Of a stretch of 64,000 nt of DNA, positions 11,994-24,510 are shown piece by piece. This stretch comes from Pinus tabuliformis (taxonomy: Eukaryota; Streptophyta; Pinopsida; Pinales; Pinaceae): contig CM062815.1 of assembly GCA_031772625.1 (NCBI GenBank), forward strand, positions 607,803,918 through 607,867,917, given 5' to 3'. Under the pieces are notes generated by a model that was given only the letters and a program-made list of their open reading frames with translations, did not search any database and had not been told where the DNA came from. A program made the position numbers and the translations under genes. Position 1 is the first letter of the stretch, and each line of letters opens with the position of its first letter.

Positions 11994-12985
11994 TGTTTTA
12001 GGGCTCATCAAACCCTAATTTCAATTGCTACATGCCCTAAACAAGTCACCCCTTTGAATGCATCCTTCCCAGGCAGTTTCATGACTTGGAGACATCCAGA
12101 ATTGGCCTCTAGAGGGACCAGCGCAAGTAGGCCCATGTAAGGGCACGCTGCAGAGCAGTTGAGTCCATGCCAGGGTGCTCTGCAAAGCACTTAGCCTTCC
12201 TATCACTTGCGTTGGGCGAGTTTGAGCGAAATTCACATATGGTTTGGGGAATATCCTTATATTTTGGAGTGATCTAGAAGGTTATCTCACTTATCAACTC
12301 CTATGAGCTCGAAAATGGATGAGGAATGAGTTAAGATTCATCCTATCCTCTCATCCCTTCCTCCATGGAACTAATTCTAAGTATGGAAGGCCATTCAATG
12401 CCACCATTTATGACAAAACCTCCTTCATCTCCCTATAAATTGACCACTCATCTAAGTGATCAGGGGCTGGATTATGTGGAATTGTAAGGAGATAATGTTG
12501 CTATGAGATTTGGCTTTGAAGCAAGTATTGTAATGCTACAAGTTTGTCATGCTTTTAATGTGATGTGGATGGGATCCAAGCAGGAGGAATGACTTTGAAT
12601 CAAACACAAATGGTTGTAGTTCCTTCTTCTATTCATTAAAGTGTTTGAACCTTTCTCCCATATGTTTTTATTGTTTTATAATGCTTATATGTGTGAAATG
12701 TATTTGATTCCATTCACTTATATTCAATAGATCTTTTTCTTTGATCGATTCTTTGTTTTCTGTTGTGTTTATAGGTACTTCTCAAGCGTATTAAGTATGG
12801 GAAGGAGCGACAGGATCAATACAAGGGAGATGAGAGGAAAGAGGAACTACAAGTAGGTCTTCTCATCTTCTCATCTTATCTATTGCTTATAGGGAAATAC
12901 TAAAATACTTTAAACTGTTGTTCTAGATATGGCTACTTATCTAGGGAATTAGTATTTATCCGTAGATACCAAATTCTCAAAAACA
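11994..12985 (+). repeat. LTR of a rightward retrotransposon fossil
   Basis: Candidate LTR with ends TGTTTT and AAAACA, which form a short inverted repeat. A TATA box (TATAAAT) lies at 12434-12440. The right end sits three bases before a primer-site-like sequence at 12989. No second LTR is visible in the window, so the left edge is inferred only from the inverted end. Confidence 0.5.
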
Positions 12986-12988
12986 TAT

Positions 12989-13006
12989 TGGCGACCATAC
13001 TGGGGA
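12989..13006 (+). other. candidate primer binding site
   Basis: TGGCGACCATACTGGGGA follows the LTR end after three bases. The TGGCG start and GGGGA end resemble the class of sites that pair with Arg- or Asp-type tRNAs in plant gypsy elements, with mismatches in the middle. Confidence 0.5.
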
Positions 13007-13019
13007 AGAACTGTGTGGA

Positions 13020-13830
13020 AAGATAATTCATATGGAAATGTGGAACATCGTGACACACTTGTATTTGTTATTAATAAATGCTTGTGTGAAGATATTTCAT
13101 TGTGTAAAGATCTTTCACTGTGTCTTGACCACTTTGATGACTGACTTGTTAAATGTTCTTTTTCTTTCCTAAATATGGCTTATTTAGTATTAAAATATTA
13201 CCAATATTATATAATAATAATGATGCAGGATAACAATGCAAAGAGAGACTGATAACAAGGCAAGTGAAGAGCTTTGTGCGGAGAGATTTATGGAGAGAGA
13301 TTTCATTCCATGTAGAATTTTGTGCAAAGAGATATCATTGTGCAGATAGTTTTGTGTGAAGAGGTTTCATTGTGTGGAGAGTTTTGTTTGAAAATATTTC
13401 ATTGTGCGGAAAGATTTCATTGTGTGGAGTTTTATTCACATTCCACACAAGCTTTAATCAATTAATTAACAGTAGGGTGTAAAAATACGCTAACAACAAG
13501 ACAAGTGGAGAGCTTTGTGCAAAGAGATTTGCATTCATTGTGCAAATAATTTTGTGTGGAAAATTTTCATTATATGGATTATTTAGTTTTAAAATATAAC
13601 CAATAACATATAATAATAATAATCCACAAGAACTTTGTGGAGAGACACTTACAACAATATCTTTATGCGGAATGCTTGCATTGTGCAAAGAGCTTTGCGA
13701 AGAGATCCATAATTGTGTGGAGAGCTTTGTGTAGAGAGATTTCATTGTGCTAAGAGTTTTGTGCAGATAGATTTCATTGTGTGGAGTTTTCTCTGCACTC
13801 CATAAAACCTTTAATCAATTAATTACTGGT
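13020..13830 (+). repeat. nested tandem repeats in the element leader
   Basis: A short unit resembling GAGAGATTTCATTGTGTGGA alternates with GAGAGCTTTGTGCAGA, giving many copies of about 18-22 bases. These are packed in two larger copies about 350-400 bp apart. TTATTTAGTATTAAAATAT at about 13180 pairs with a near copy at about 13580, and a shared CTTTAATCAATTAATTA occurs near 13452 and 13808. The block sits where a leader or gag should start, so the element is probably a non-autonomous or truncated copy. Confidence 0.7.
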
Positions 13831-14247
13831 ATAGGTAGGGGCTATGCTACATTCAACTATTACCCTTGTCTTAAAAATATGATGGAACAATCTGTGTACC
13901 ATAGATTACAATATTTGACCTTTGAATTCTATGACTACTATCTCATTAATTTGAAATAATTCACTGACATCTCACTTTTCCTTTCAAAGAGAGAGAATAG
14001 TTAAGAGTTCAAATTAATTATTAACTAAAAATAAAATTTATTTTAATATTTTCAGTGTATATATATGAGAAACCATTTTTAGTTTTTGTTAGGGCTCATA
14101 TTGAAGATCTGATCTATGGACTGTAAAATACAGTACTCAACCCTTGGAATCTACCACAATTTTGTGTTAGTGGATGCTCGATCAAGAATTTTCACTTTGA
14201 CCAGCTTCTGCTCCCAAAACATATACCATAGAAAGGCCAACTATGGA

Positions 14248-15876
14248 TTATGAACACATAATACTCATGTTGAACGAAACCATGCAGATGTCGAGAAGAG
14301 GAGATTCACATTCCAATATTTGGCAAACAAGACCAACCTGTTCTCTGGCTCTAGGTGAGAACACAACAACCCCGATTTTAGCACCTTATCCATCTCACTC
14401 ACATCGTATGCCTTCCTCAACTTTAGATATGATGTCTCCATCAATCTCTCCTTGTTTTACAACTACCATGCCCACTCCACCAAAATCGTTTGCTCGACAT
14501 CCTTCGACAAATCCATGAGCCTCCTTTTACATGCCACCTCCAACAACAAAACCCCAAGATTGAATACGTCCGAGCTCAGAGGTCCTTCCTTGTGTGGATG
14601 TGTTATGTACCCTAACATTCCTACCACATGTGTCGTTTGAGAATTCTAGTTGGAATCATACAACAGAGTGAGGCCAAAGTCTACTAGACGCCCATTGTGC
14701 TCAGAATCTAGAAGCATGTTGCTTGACTTGACGTCTCTTTGGATGACCATTTTATCCCATCCCTCGTGCAGATATAACAACCTCTTTTCCATGCCCTTCA
14801 GGATTGCGTATTGTCGATCCCATGACATGACTATTGTTGGGTTCCCAAATATGAGATTACCCAAGCTGTCATTGGGAATATAGTCATAAATAATGAATAC
14901 TTTCTTGTACATCCAGTACCAGTCCCAGAGATGAACCAGGTTCTAGTGCTTTAGGTGTCCCATGCAAGAGATATCTATGACAAACTAATTCATTCCCTTC
15001 ATGAACTCATTTGTTATGCGTTTCACTACTACTTCTTGGTTGTTTCTTGGGAGAATGCCCCTGTAAACATCAGCCAAAACCCTTGCCCCAAAACATTATC
15101 ACACTGTAATATATTGGTATTGATGTTGAGCTCCTCGTAAATGAAACTATGAGGCCAATACTCCTGCTCCCATTCTTCACTCATTTCCATGTTTCTTGTT
15201 CTTTTCAGAAACATGGTCACACCAATAAAAACCAAGATGAGAACAACAATGGCCATGGTGATGTCAGTTATGAGTCTAGGGTATGTACGTTTAGAATAAA
15301 TGTTAGAAAATAAAGGGAGAAGTGAGAAATCGAGGGGCGGCATCGTGCCTTTTGTGGTGAAGCTCCACATTAGAATGTGATGGCCTTCCAACCCTATGGC
15401 CGTTGAAAATCCAAAAAACATATTCTCTTGCAGAACATTGTGTAGATCAATTTTTAGATATATCAATGGCCTCTACAGTCTCGGCAAGTCGGTCAACCTG
15501 ATGGTAACGTTGAGGTGTATTTGAGTATGATTGTAATTGATCCAAGATTGTATGTCTTGTCCACACTTTAGGATCAATACATCGAAGTTTTTCTCTTATT
15601 TTTAGTACCTGACAGGCTCAACTTGCACTAACTCAAGGTTGTTTATGTTCACACCCACATGGTTTCCATCTGGGTAATTTAATCCCACATTCATGTTGGT
15701 ATCGAAATCCCCTATGAAAAAGTGATTGGATGCCTTCCCACAACTGGTGGCATTCAACAAGCCCAAAAAGTGGCTTGGCAAAGTGCTAGTGGGAGATCTG
15801 TGGGGCATCATGATGAAGGCTATTCCATGTCTACCTATGTCAGAGGGAGGATTCATCATGGAGAAAACGAAGGTAG
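14248..15876 (-). pseudogene. L-type lectin receptor kinase pseudogene, main part
   Basis: Host plasma-membrane receptor kinase relic. From right to left on the minus strand: the legume-lectin domain (FVFSMMNPPSDIGRHGIAF, then NHVGVNINNL); a transmembrane segment near 15212-15275 (ITMAIVVLILVFIGVTMFL); a juxtamembrane WPHSFIYEEL; and a kinase domain with a degraded P-loop (VLGQGFW), the Lys motif VVKRI, VIQRDVKSSN in place of HRDVKSSN, DFGLTLLYDS, and SSDVFNLGVLLLEVA. Several in-frame stops and at least one frameshift near the C-terminus interrupt it. It ends at a TAA at 14250-14248. The right edge is where an LTR element split the gene; the 5' end continues at 19388. Such genes are usually intronless, which fits the layout. 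It is non-functional. Confidence 0.88.
15872..15876. repeat. target-site duplication GGTAG, left copy
   Basis: GGTAG here is matched by GGTAG at 19388-19392 on the other side of the LTR element. Its complement CTACC lies in the lectin coding sequence, at a Thr-Thr pair. Confidence 0.7.
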
Positions 15877-16036
15877 TTTTGCAATCATAATCTTGGAAAA
15901 TGAATTCAATTATATTAAGAATGATGCAAATTGTGCATGTATTAATACAGTAATGAAACAATTGGATTCAGTTTCCAGGTTTCTTGGACATGCATTAATT
16001 GTTCACCAGAACCCTAGCAGATTAGGTTGGCTAACA
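15877..16036 (-). repeat. 3' LTR of the element in the lectin receptor kinase
   Basis: About 160 bp, similar along its whole length to 19212-19387, including GGTTCTGGTGAACA and AATGCATGTCCAAGAAA on the minus strand. Confidence 0.75.
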
Positions 16037-16704
16037 TTCCCCCGTTTACTCCGAAGGGGTATATATGGGAGTTCATAAGAGAGCTAAAATGCGAAAATGC
16101 ATGAGAACCAATGGCTAAATGTGCTCTCTGAAAAGGTGGTTTTTAAAAGAAAACCATAAACAAAACAAAAGGTGTGATAACTTGAGGTCTCAACCAGTAG
16201 TGGTTTTAGGCTGACCACCAACTCTGGAACTATCAAAGCAGTTCGTGTAACAATTCCTAATATGGCTAGAAGTTGAAGTCTTATGTTAGTGGAAGTGATC
16301 CCTAACAAAAAATGTAGTAGAAACCAATATCTTCTGTATGTGGTGGTTTGAGAAAGGCCACCAATAAAAAAGGAATGCTCATGGAGCATTACTCCGTATC
16401 TGCTACAACTTTGAATATGGCTATGGTTATGTTTGGTTCTACACTCAGACAATAGGTTCAGGTTATGGCTCAGTCTCACTTGATAAATCTTCGAATGATG
16501 AATTCCAAGCTGCTCACTAATCATCAATTCCCCCCTGTCAAATACAAGGTGAGAATATAAATAAGTCTTCACTATAAGATTAGTCAGTACTCGAGAACAA
16601 ATTATATGGTATGACCAGTATATCCTCTTGGTTGTTAAATACCATTGCCAAGAAGCAATTCATCCATGGTGAATCTTCAGTCTTGTATGTTTTCTGTTTA
16701 TGGA

Positions 16705-16746
16705 ACATCTATTTGAACGATGAGTGTTCCTACCACAATGATCACA
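16705..16746 (-). other. CCHC zinc-knuckle motif (gag remnant)
   Basis: The minus strand encodes CDHCGRNTHRSNRC, an exact C-X2-C-X4-H-X4-C spacing, preceded by further paired cysteines (KCQYC). In an LTR element this is most simply a nucleocapsid remnant of gag. No other gag block was recognised nearby. Confidence 0.55.
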
Positions 16747-17419
16747 AGGATGAAGACAAAAAGGTTGATCTTTCACAAGGCGAAATCGATCACAATATTG
16801 GCATTTGACAATCTGTGGCTATTGTGAAATAGGAGAAAGTGAAGATGGGCCATCCTGAAGAAATCCAGCGATGCGAAACTGGATGAGCTTGGAATCTTCC
16901 AGAATATGAAGGACACTTCCTTATCATATCTAAGACCAATTCTATTCTTGTTGTTCACAACTTCTTCACAATGTTTGATGAAAGTTTTGGGAAGTATGGG
17001 TTGAAGCTTCACATATGCATGCAAATCCACTTGTGAAATGGTGTCATTATTTTGATAAATCTTTGACTACTGATGGGAGTCAGACTCAAATCGAGAGTTG
17101 TTGTAAACAAGAACCAGTTTAGAATCATGACCCTTTTGATGTAGTTCATCTCGTTGTTGTTGTTACTCAAGCTCCAAAAACTCAATCATGTCTTGAACAT
17201 TTTGTAAACATGTTTTAATGTCAGAAAGTGTATCCTTATTTATTTTAACTGTGCTTTTAGTAGTAGATATTGTTAGAGTTCTAAATAACTTTAATAAATT
17301 ATCAATTCAAGCCATTTAAAAATGAATTATCTCCTGAGAATGGAAATGGATATATGAACAACATTCCTCTATTAAAAATACCCATTGATAATATATCCAA
17401 TTCATACTATCAATATACT

Positions 17420-17545
17420 ATCACCAAATAATATGTCACCATCACTTATACGAACCAACACATATATATGAACCAATGCCAATATGTCACCATCACTTAT
17501 ACGAACCAACATATATTATCACATATATATGAACCAATGGCAATG
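17420..17545. repeat. tandem duplication of about 51 bp within the LTR element
   Basis: AATATGTCACCATCACTTAT followed by ACGAACCAACA and ATATATGAACCAATG occurs twice, starting near 17430 and 17481. Confidence 0.75.
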
Positions 17546-19211
17546 GAGAAATGACCATAACTTCATAAATATACCAAGACTCCATTCAAAATTCAACACA
17601 TATACCAACTCAACGCATATGTCATTCACCAATACACATATCAATTCCCATCACAACACATATATGAAACTATGGCTCCAACACATGAATCAATGCAGTT
17701 TAATGTTCAACCATATGCATACAATACCTATGCATGGTACAACACATATGAATTACCAATGAATTGGTGAGGCTCCAACCATGCCAATATAACAAACAAC
17801 AACGACTACTCCTTACTTACGACCCATGCCCAACAAAAACTTCAATTTGAAGAGCATTGATTCGGCGCTCAATTCCAATAAACATTGGACATCACAGGTT
17901 GATTTTCATGCTTAGACACGGAGATTCAATGCAACGGTCAGTACAATTTTAAATCATTAACCAAATACACATCTTTGTAAACATCGCAAACACTTTAATG
18001 TGCTTCACACATTCAATATATATCAGCACACGTTCGAACGATACCTCAAAGAACAGATAAGATATATACCATGTTCAATTCAAGGAAATAGTTCACAACC
18101 TCACGTTCTTCAATTCAACGTTGCATACACAGTTATTTACAAGTAGGCCAATTCAAGCAAACCTGATCAGTATTAAACAAATGATAATGTTCTTGTACAT
18201 CAAGTTGGACAAGTATGCATGGTTTATATTCTCATAGGACCTCAAAATTCTATAAAGACAGGCACAACATTAGAACTTATAAAATCTGGGCTTCTTCTTG
18301 ATACAATCGGCTTGTTTGATAGTGCACAAGCGAACGAATGACAACCCGAATGTTTTGCCCGAATTACAAAAATTTTTACTTAAAGATTCAAATCCCACGT
18401 TGAGTTTCTTTTGCAAAATAGTTTGCTACAATAGTTGGACGCCTATATTACTTTAAATAAATGGAAATATAAAACCTAACATTTTTCCTTCACTGAAAAA
18501 TTGATGACTAATAAATAATTATGACTTTTTTCAGAAACACAATTGTTTCCCATTCCAAACTGCATATTACATCATTGGCATTCTCTGAATGAAGATCAAA
18601 AGTATTGATTGCACATGATTCTATAGGTCAGACCAACAACTAGGAAGAATAGACAGAGCACACCTTTCATGGTAGCAAGCCTTGCTTGAAATCCTTGCAA
18701 TCACAGTTCCTTATCCTCAAGACACATAATGGTACATTGGGCACTAGGCCGACAAAATTTCTGCTTATACCCATAACTCTCCTAATGGACATCAAGCGTT
18801 TGGCTGGAGAAATACTAGGCTAAGGCTCCTCATATCCCGATTTTAATACAAATAAAGTCACATTGTATATAATTGTTGCCGTTGGATGCTCAAGGAACTC
18901 ATGGAGAAGAAAATAGAGCACAGGGATTTGAAATCAAACTAGAAAAACTTATTTAACAATCACAATTAATACATTGATACCTACAACATAGAACACCCAT
19001 ACATCCAAACTCTCAACATCTAAGATTTTTTTCTCATTTTCCACGAGTCACAAACCCTTCTAGTACATTCCGCTTCCACCGTCCATGACATGCCAAAACA
19101 ACGAGCGCAAAACACATATGAATAGGAGCGCACAAGAAGGCCACAAAACTAGTGGTCAATTCTGGAAAGCCACAAAACTAGTGGCTCATCTTACCACAAC
19201 ACTGATATTAC

Positions 19212-19387
19212 TGTTAAATTCACAATATTGGAAAATGAATTTAACTGTATTACGAATGATGTAAATTGGACATGCATAAATACAATAATGAAACTGTTGG
19301 ATTCAGCTTTCAAATTTATTGAATTTCCAGATTTCTTGGACATGCATTAACTGTTCACCAGAACCTTGGCAGGTTTGGTGGCTAACA
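19212..19387 (-). repeat. 5' LTR of the element in the lectin receptor kinase
   Basis: A 176-bp block with plus-strand ends TGTTA and TAACA (perfect 5-bp inverted ends). It matches 15877-16036 in the same orientation. Confidence 0.75.
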
Positions 19388-19669
19388 GGTAGTGCTGGAA
19401 CAGGAAAAATTGTCGTTGTTTTTCATCTGCACGAGAATTGAATACAACATGTGGCCTGAAATGAAATTTGAGTGATTCGTGAGGATAAGCATGGATTCAA
19501 AGCTCATGAATAAAGTACCCCTTCCCAAGAACAAATTACTTCTATTAAATCTATCGAAGACGAAAGTGGTGTTTCGATGATCCTCCTTCAAGGTCTATGC
19601 AGCAAAAAGTGGTATTATGAGGTAGCTTAAGGCTAGTAGGAGGAAGCTATGACATTGAAGCATCACCAT
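19388..19669 (-). pseudogene. L-type lectin receptor kinase pseudogene, N-terminal part
   Basis: The start codon at 19669-19667 opens a hydrophobic signal peptide of about 24 residues (LLLALSYLIIPLF). Then comes a TAG (19597-19595), where a Gln is likely ancestral, and then the first lectin strands (FVFDRFNRSNLFL, ILTNHSNFISGHMLYS). The open stretch reaches the GGTAG target duplication, and the lectin sequence resumes at 15876 on the far side of the LTR element. The order, orientation and residue context at both edges show that this is the 5' end of the same gene as 14248-15876. Confidence 0.82.
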
Positions 19670-20820
19670 TATTTTCTTTGGCATAACCTGAATTTCCCTA
19701 CAAATAAAATGAATGGATCTTCAGAATACGTGGATGTTGAGATTAATATGTGGATTTTCTTATCATATTGTCGTCTGCGTCTACTCTCACAGAGTAATGT
19801 TGACTTCCCTTTATCCTTTCCTATATAATTAGACAAATAATAACTAATCAGATATCCCCTAATATATAAAATATGAATTAGACCAAATCATAAAATCGTA
19901 GTTATTCATGAATCATATATTAGGGTTGATACATCATTATTATAAATCATATCAAAGCATAAATTTGTCGTGACGATGAATCACACTGGTTGGTTCGAAA
20001 CGCATCGATAAATGATGTCTCATGTGATCTTTGCTGAAAAATCATTTATAAAACATAATTTGGCTATATATATATATATATATATATATTAATTTGTAAA
20101 TAATTGGTAATAAGTATATTTTTATTTGAGCTTGGAGTATTATTATAAAATTACTCTTTTACAAAGAGTACAATTTAATTAGGCATAAGAAAATATGATA
20201 ATGGCCTAAGACCCAAAAAAAAATTGTTAAAAGTGAAAGCTTGTTTTTTTATAGACCACCACTCAAGTAATTTCAAGTGGTGTGATTTTTCTTAAATAAA
20301 AGTGATAAATTAGCCTACATTCACAATAACATTGAATGATGATTGTCCAGTGTTGATTTCACAACTAAATTATGATAAATTCTCCCATTATATAATAAAC
20401 ATATAATTTTTATATTACTATGTTTAAACAAAATCTGAACATTGAAAAAATTATTATATATTTGTTTGAGACATGTTCCAATTTTGAGTTAATAACTAAT
20501 TTTCTTAAATTTAAGGATGATGACAAGAAATCTTAAATTTAATGATGATGGCACGAAAATAATGTTAAGTTAAAATTTAATCAAATCATTTTAATATAAA
20601 TAATTTTAATTTTAATATAAATAATTGGCAGGGAAACATTATTATTATTTTTTAGTAAAAAATATAATAATAAAAATCTATATTTTTAAATATTTAATGA
20701 CAAAAATTAATTACAATTTTTAATTTTCCTTTTTTAAATAAATTAATAAATAAATTCTTAAATTTCAAAATTTATAAACTACATATACAAATATCACACT
20801 CTTAATCTGCCATGTTCAAA

Positions 20821-21440
20821 AATTGTTTCATTGAATATTTGTTTTACTCTTTCAATAGTTCGTATTATTTTTAGCTCTTTTATTGATATATGGTTACACT
20901 ATTTTAGAAGGGGCGGAAACGGTAGAATATTCCAATCAGGGAAAACCAGGTAACTATAGATTTATTAAATTATATTATGATTTAAAAATTATCTTTTTTG
21001 ATTTGAACATAACCAAGTCAATATACACTTTAGCTAATTTTTGGTATTATTCAAATGGAAAATTTCTAAACACAAAAATAAATTGCACTTTAGCTAATTT
21101 TGATATATTCAAATGGAAAATTTCTAAACACAAAAATTGTTTCATTGAATATTTGTATTTGTTTTACTCTTTCAATAGTTCATATTATTTTTAGCTCTTT
21201 TATTGATATATGCTTACACTATTTTAGAAGTGGTGAAAAATTGATGCAACAACACATGATTTACGGCAGAATATTCCAATCAGGGAAAACCTAGAATATT
21301 TCAATCAGGGAAAACCAAGTAACTATAGATTTATTATATTATATTATGATTTAAAAATTATCATTTTTTGATTTGAGCATAATTAACTCAATATACACTT
21401 TAGTTAATTTTGTTAATATTCAAATGGAAAATTTCTAAAC
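20821..21440. repeat. tandem duplication of about 314 bp
   Basis: AATTGTTTCATTGAATATTT begins copies at 20821 and 21135. The following CTCTTTCAATAGTT, GTAACTATAGATTTATTA and CAAATGGAAAATTTCTAAAC blocks recur in order. The second copy has a short extra insertion and a partial internal repeat of AGAATATTCCAATCAGGGAA. Confidence 0.85.
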
Positions 21441-21665
21441 TTTTTAAGGGGTTCATGGCATGTAATTTGTAAGATTTAGTATTACAAATTACCAAAATTA
21501 TGTGTCTAAAACTATCATTATTTTTTGTTAAATTTGATTTGAGAAATCATTATGCTTTCTTCCTTTATCATTTAGGTTTACATCTAGACTTAAATAACAC
21601 TCGTAGACATGTCTTAAAGTTGTATGCTCATATACATACAATTTACAAATTTTATCTCCAAAATG

Positions 21666-21706
<41 letters not shown>

Positions 21707-22911
21707 ATTGTTATCCACAACCATTCTCTAGCCTTCACACTTGTTCACATTAAGTGCTCTTCTCATGCTATTTTATCATAATTAACATTCTTATATGGTT
21801 TCCAATTACCTTAGCTTTTGGCCTTTTCCTCTTCATCTACCTACTAAACCAACCATTTCATGTCGTCTTTAGATGGATCTTAGATGCATTACTTACCAAC
21901 TAGTAACTTCTCCTTTTTGGCTCTTTGTTTGGTTCTAGTACCACTTGTTAATAAATAAGTTGATGCCATAAAAAAATATTAAAAGAAAACTACACACATA
22001 TAGCAACAACACACATGATTTATCCTAACAAATCTCAACTGGAAAAAAGATAGGCCAACCATAAATATATTATTATCTCATAGCCTAAAAGCAATCATCC
22101 TTGAGTTAAAAGAAGCTAGTGTGAAATAAAAAACACATTAGACATAGTGGGGATACCTTATGTTGAATTTAACTGCGCAACTTCTCTTAGGCACGCTAAA
22201 TAAGATCTTTTCAATGAAGAATAAAGAACTGAAAGGTTATATCTAGCCAACACCCTTCTCTAGGTCAAGTAAGCATTGTAAGACTCAACTCTAGCATATT
22301 ACATTGTAAGGCTCAACTCTAGCATATTACAATTTAGAATCTTGAATCCTTTAAAGGCTTCATCACATGTAACTCATATGCTTTAATACCATGGGATACT
22401 AAAACTATGTGCCTAAAAACCACCATTATTTACTTAACAACTTTAACTCCTTTATCGAGTCAAATTTACCTTACAATATTTAAATAAAAAAAACAAAAAC
22501 TTAATAAAATAAACAAAAAAATTGTGTGCATTCCAGTTGCTGCCAAATGCAATGATTACTCACATGAAATAGACAATATTATTAATAGTGAAGTGAATAA
22601 AACTAACAATTTCCCCTAAATTTGCAAAGATACACCGAAGGAATGTAACATGCCTATGATGTTACTACAAAAATGTTGCAGCAAAGGAAAGATAACAACC
22701 TAAAGGGTGGAGGATGGAGGGGAGGAAATGTGTTAAGGCTTGCAATAGTCTCACACTTGTGCCGATGACTATCTAACAGATGTTGCTCGAACCACCTGGC
22801 TAAATCATTTTTTTGCAATCATACTACTATGTCAAAATATTATATACAAGCTATAACATGCAAGGTAATGAGGAGAAACATTATCATAGGTCCTGGTGGG
22901 CACTAATGTAC

Positions 22912-23060
22912 AAAAAATGTAATTTCATAATAGAAATGACTAAGGTCAGTGTGTGTTGATAATGGAATTAAATAAAGAGTATATTTCAAAAATGTAATTG
23001 CACAGAGGAAATGATTAAATTCAGTGTGTGTTGATAATGAGATTAAATAAAGAGTATCTT
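22912..23060. repeat. tandem duplication of about 75 bp
   Basis: AAAAATGTAATT, then CAGTGTGTGTTGATAATG and TTAAATAAAGAGTAT, occur twice, offset by 75 bases. Confidence 0.85.
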
Positions 23061-24164
23061 TCACTGGAGTGACCTTTAGATTCGACGATATTCTACAATC
23101 AACATAAAGAAGGGGGTTTGTTTTAGAATTTTAGCTATCCCCTTTTAAAAAATTTAAATTAATTTGGAGGCATTAATTCCAGTTTTAAATTTAAATTTAA
23201 ATTTTGTCTAGCAAAGATTTGTTGGAAATGCAAATTTATGTGGTGTAGTTTACACAATCCAAGTGTCCAAGTAAACTTTCAAGGCATTGTATCCATTATG
23301 CATTCAAAAATACATTTTTAAAAATGAAAACTTACACATGCTATATGCATATATAGAACCAATATAGATCCATTTTGAAGAGGATTAAATATCTTGAGGT
23401 GCATACTTTTTTTAAGTTTTTCATTCTAAAAGAGGTCCCATAGGTTATCTTTAGCCTTGTGGATGTTAAATTTTTCTTTCTCATCTTTCCAGAAGTAATT
23501 ACAGTCTCCTTGGCACAGCTAGTGCGGGTCACACAATAATGAGTGGCCCTGTAAGTTAACCATAGTGAAGAAGTCCTTATGTCAAGGATGACTATTCCTA
23601 AAGAAAAAATACCCAATAACTTCTCAGGTTGAGCACCATTTAAGATGGGAATTTATCATAATTAGTTAAAGCAATATTGTGTGGGAGTTATTTTTAAAAT
23701 CCGAAGAGCCATAATTTCAATAAGAGCTTAACCAAAAATTTAGATATTTTCTATTATATAAAACAAATGGTTAGGTTATGATCTAGCTGTAAATTGGTTG
23801 AAAAAATCAAAATTAAGCCCATTTAATTTTTCAATTAAATAATTTATATCATTCTACCTAAAAAAATCCCTTTAACACCTAAAGGAAATCTTTAAAAATA
23901 CATAATTTAATGTAAATCTTATCATATTTATTAATATGCTAGCATCAAGAATAGTGTAAACCCCCATGCAAAAATTGACTTGTTTAAATCAAATTTAATT
24001 TAAGGTGTCTTTTACCCACTACATCATAGGTGGATTTTGAACATGAATCTCCATAATCACATCCTAAAAATGAATATATTTAGTTTTTATTTATGATATA
24101 TAGAAAGTTATTATATTTAAAAAATAAAATAATTATAATATATTTTTTTTAAATAGAAATATTT

Positions 24165-24510
24165 GGTTTAAATGAAAGTGAGTTATCTAATTGATGTGAT
24201 AATTTTTCCATCACTTGAATGTTAACATTGTTAATAATTTGGTTATTATGCTTTACTTTTCTTTAATAGTGAGTGAGTAAACATTTTCCCCATTTAAAAA
24301 AGACAAAACATATGTCAAAACAACAAATGTCAAATGGAGATGAAAAAAGTAGACAATGCCTAGCCTGACAAATTTTAGTTTAAATGAAAGTGAGTTCTTT
24401 AATTGATGTGATAATTTTCCATCACTTGAATGTTAAAATTGTTACTAATTAAGTTATTATGCTTTACTTTTCTTTAATAATAAATGAGTAAACATTTTCC
24501 CCATTTTTAA
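24165..24510. repeat. tandem duplication of about 212 bp
   Basis: TTTAAATGAAAGTGAGTT, TTGATGTGATAATTTT, CCATCACTTGAATGTTAA and TTATGCTTTACTTTTCTTTA recur in order, with copies starting near 24166 and 24378. Confidence 0.85.
24300..24375. repeat. dispersed repeat shared with 34035-34115
   Basis: ATGTCAAAACAACA followed by AATGTCAAATGGAGATGAAA and AAAGTAGACAAT occurs here and again near 34037-34089 in the same orientation, with few differences. Confidence 0.8.

Larger units (their letters stand above)
15877..19387 (-). mobile_element. old LTR retrotransposon inserted in the lectin receptor kinase gene
   Basis: A 3.5-kb leftward element with short LTRs (19212-19387 and 15877-16036), 5-bp target duplications, and a purine tract on the minus strand just before the 3' LTR (AAACGGGGGAA). 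Next to the 5' LTR is a weak match to the initiator-tRNA-Met primer site (about 19199-19210). The LTRs differ at roughly one base in five to six by eye, so it is old. No protease, RT or integrase was recognised. The size, short LTRs and tRNA-Met-like primer site would fit a decayed or non-autonomous Ty1/copia-type element, but the superfamily is not proven. Confidence 0.7.

Noticed and set aside
12008-12236. Overlapping minus-strand open stretches
   Set aside because: They lie antisense within the candidate LTR and have no domain content.
14243-14883. Plus-strand open stretches
   Set aside because: They are antisense to the lectin receptor kinase pseudogene, whose kinase motifs read clearly on the minus strand.
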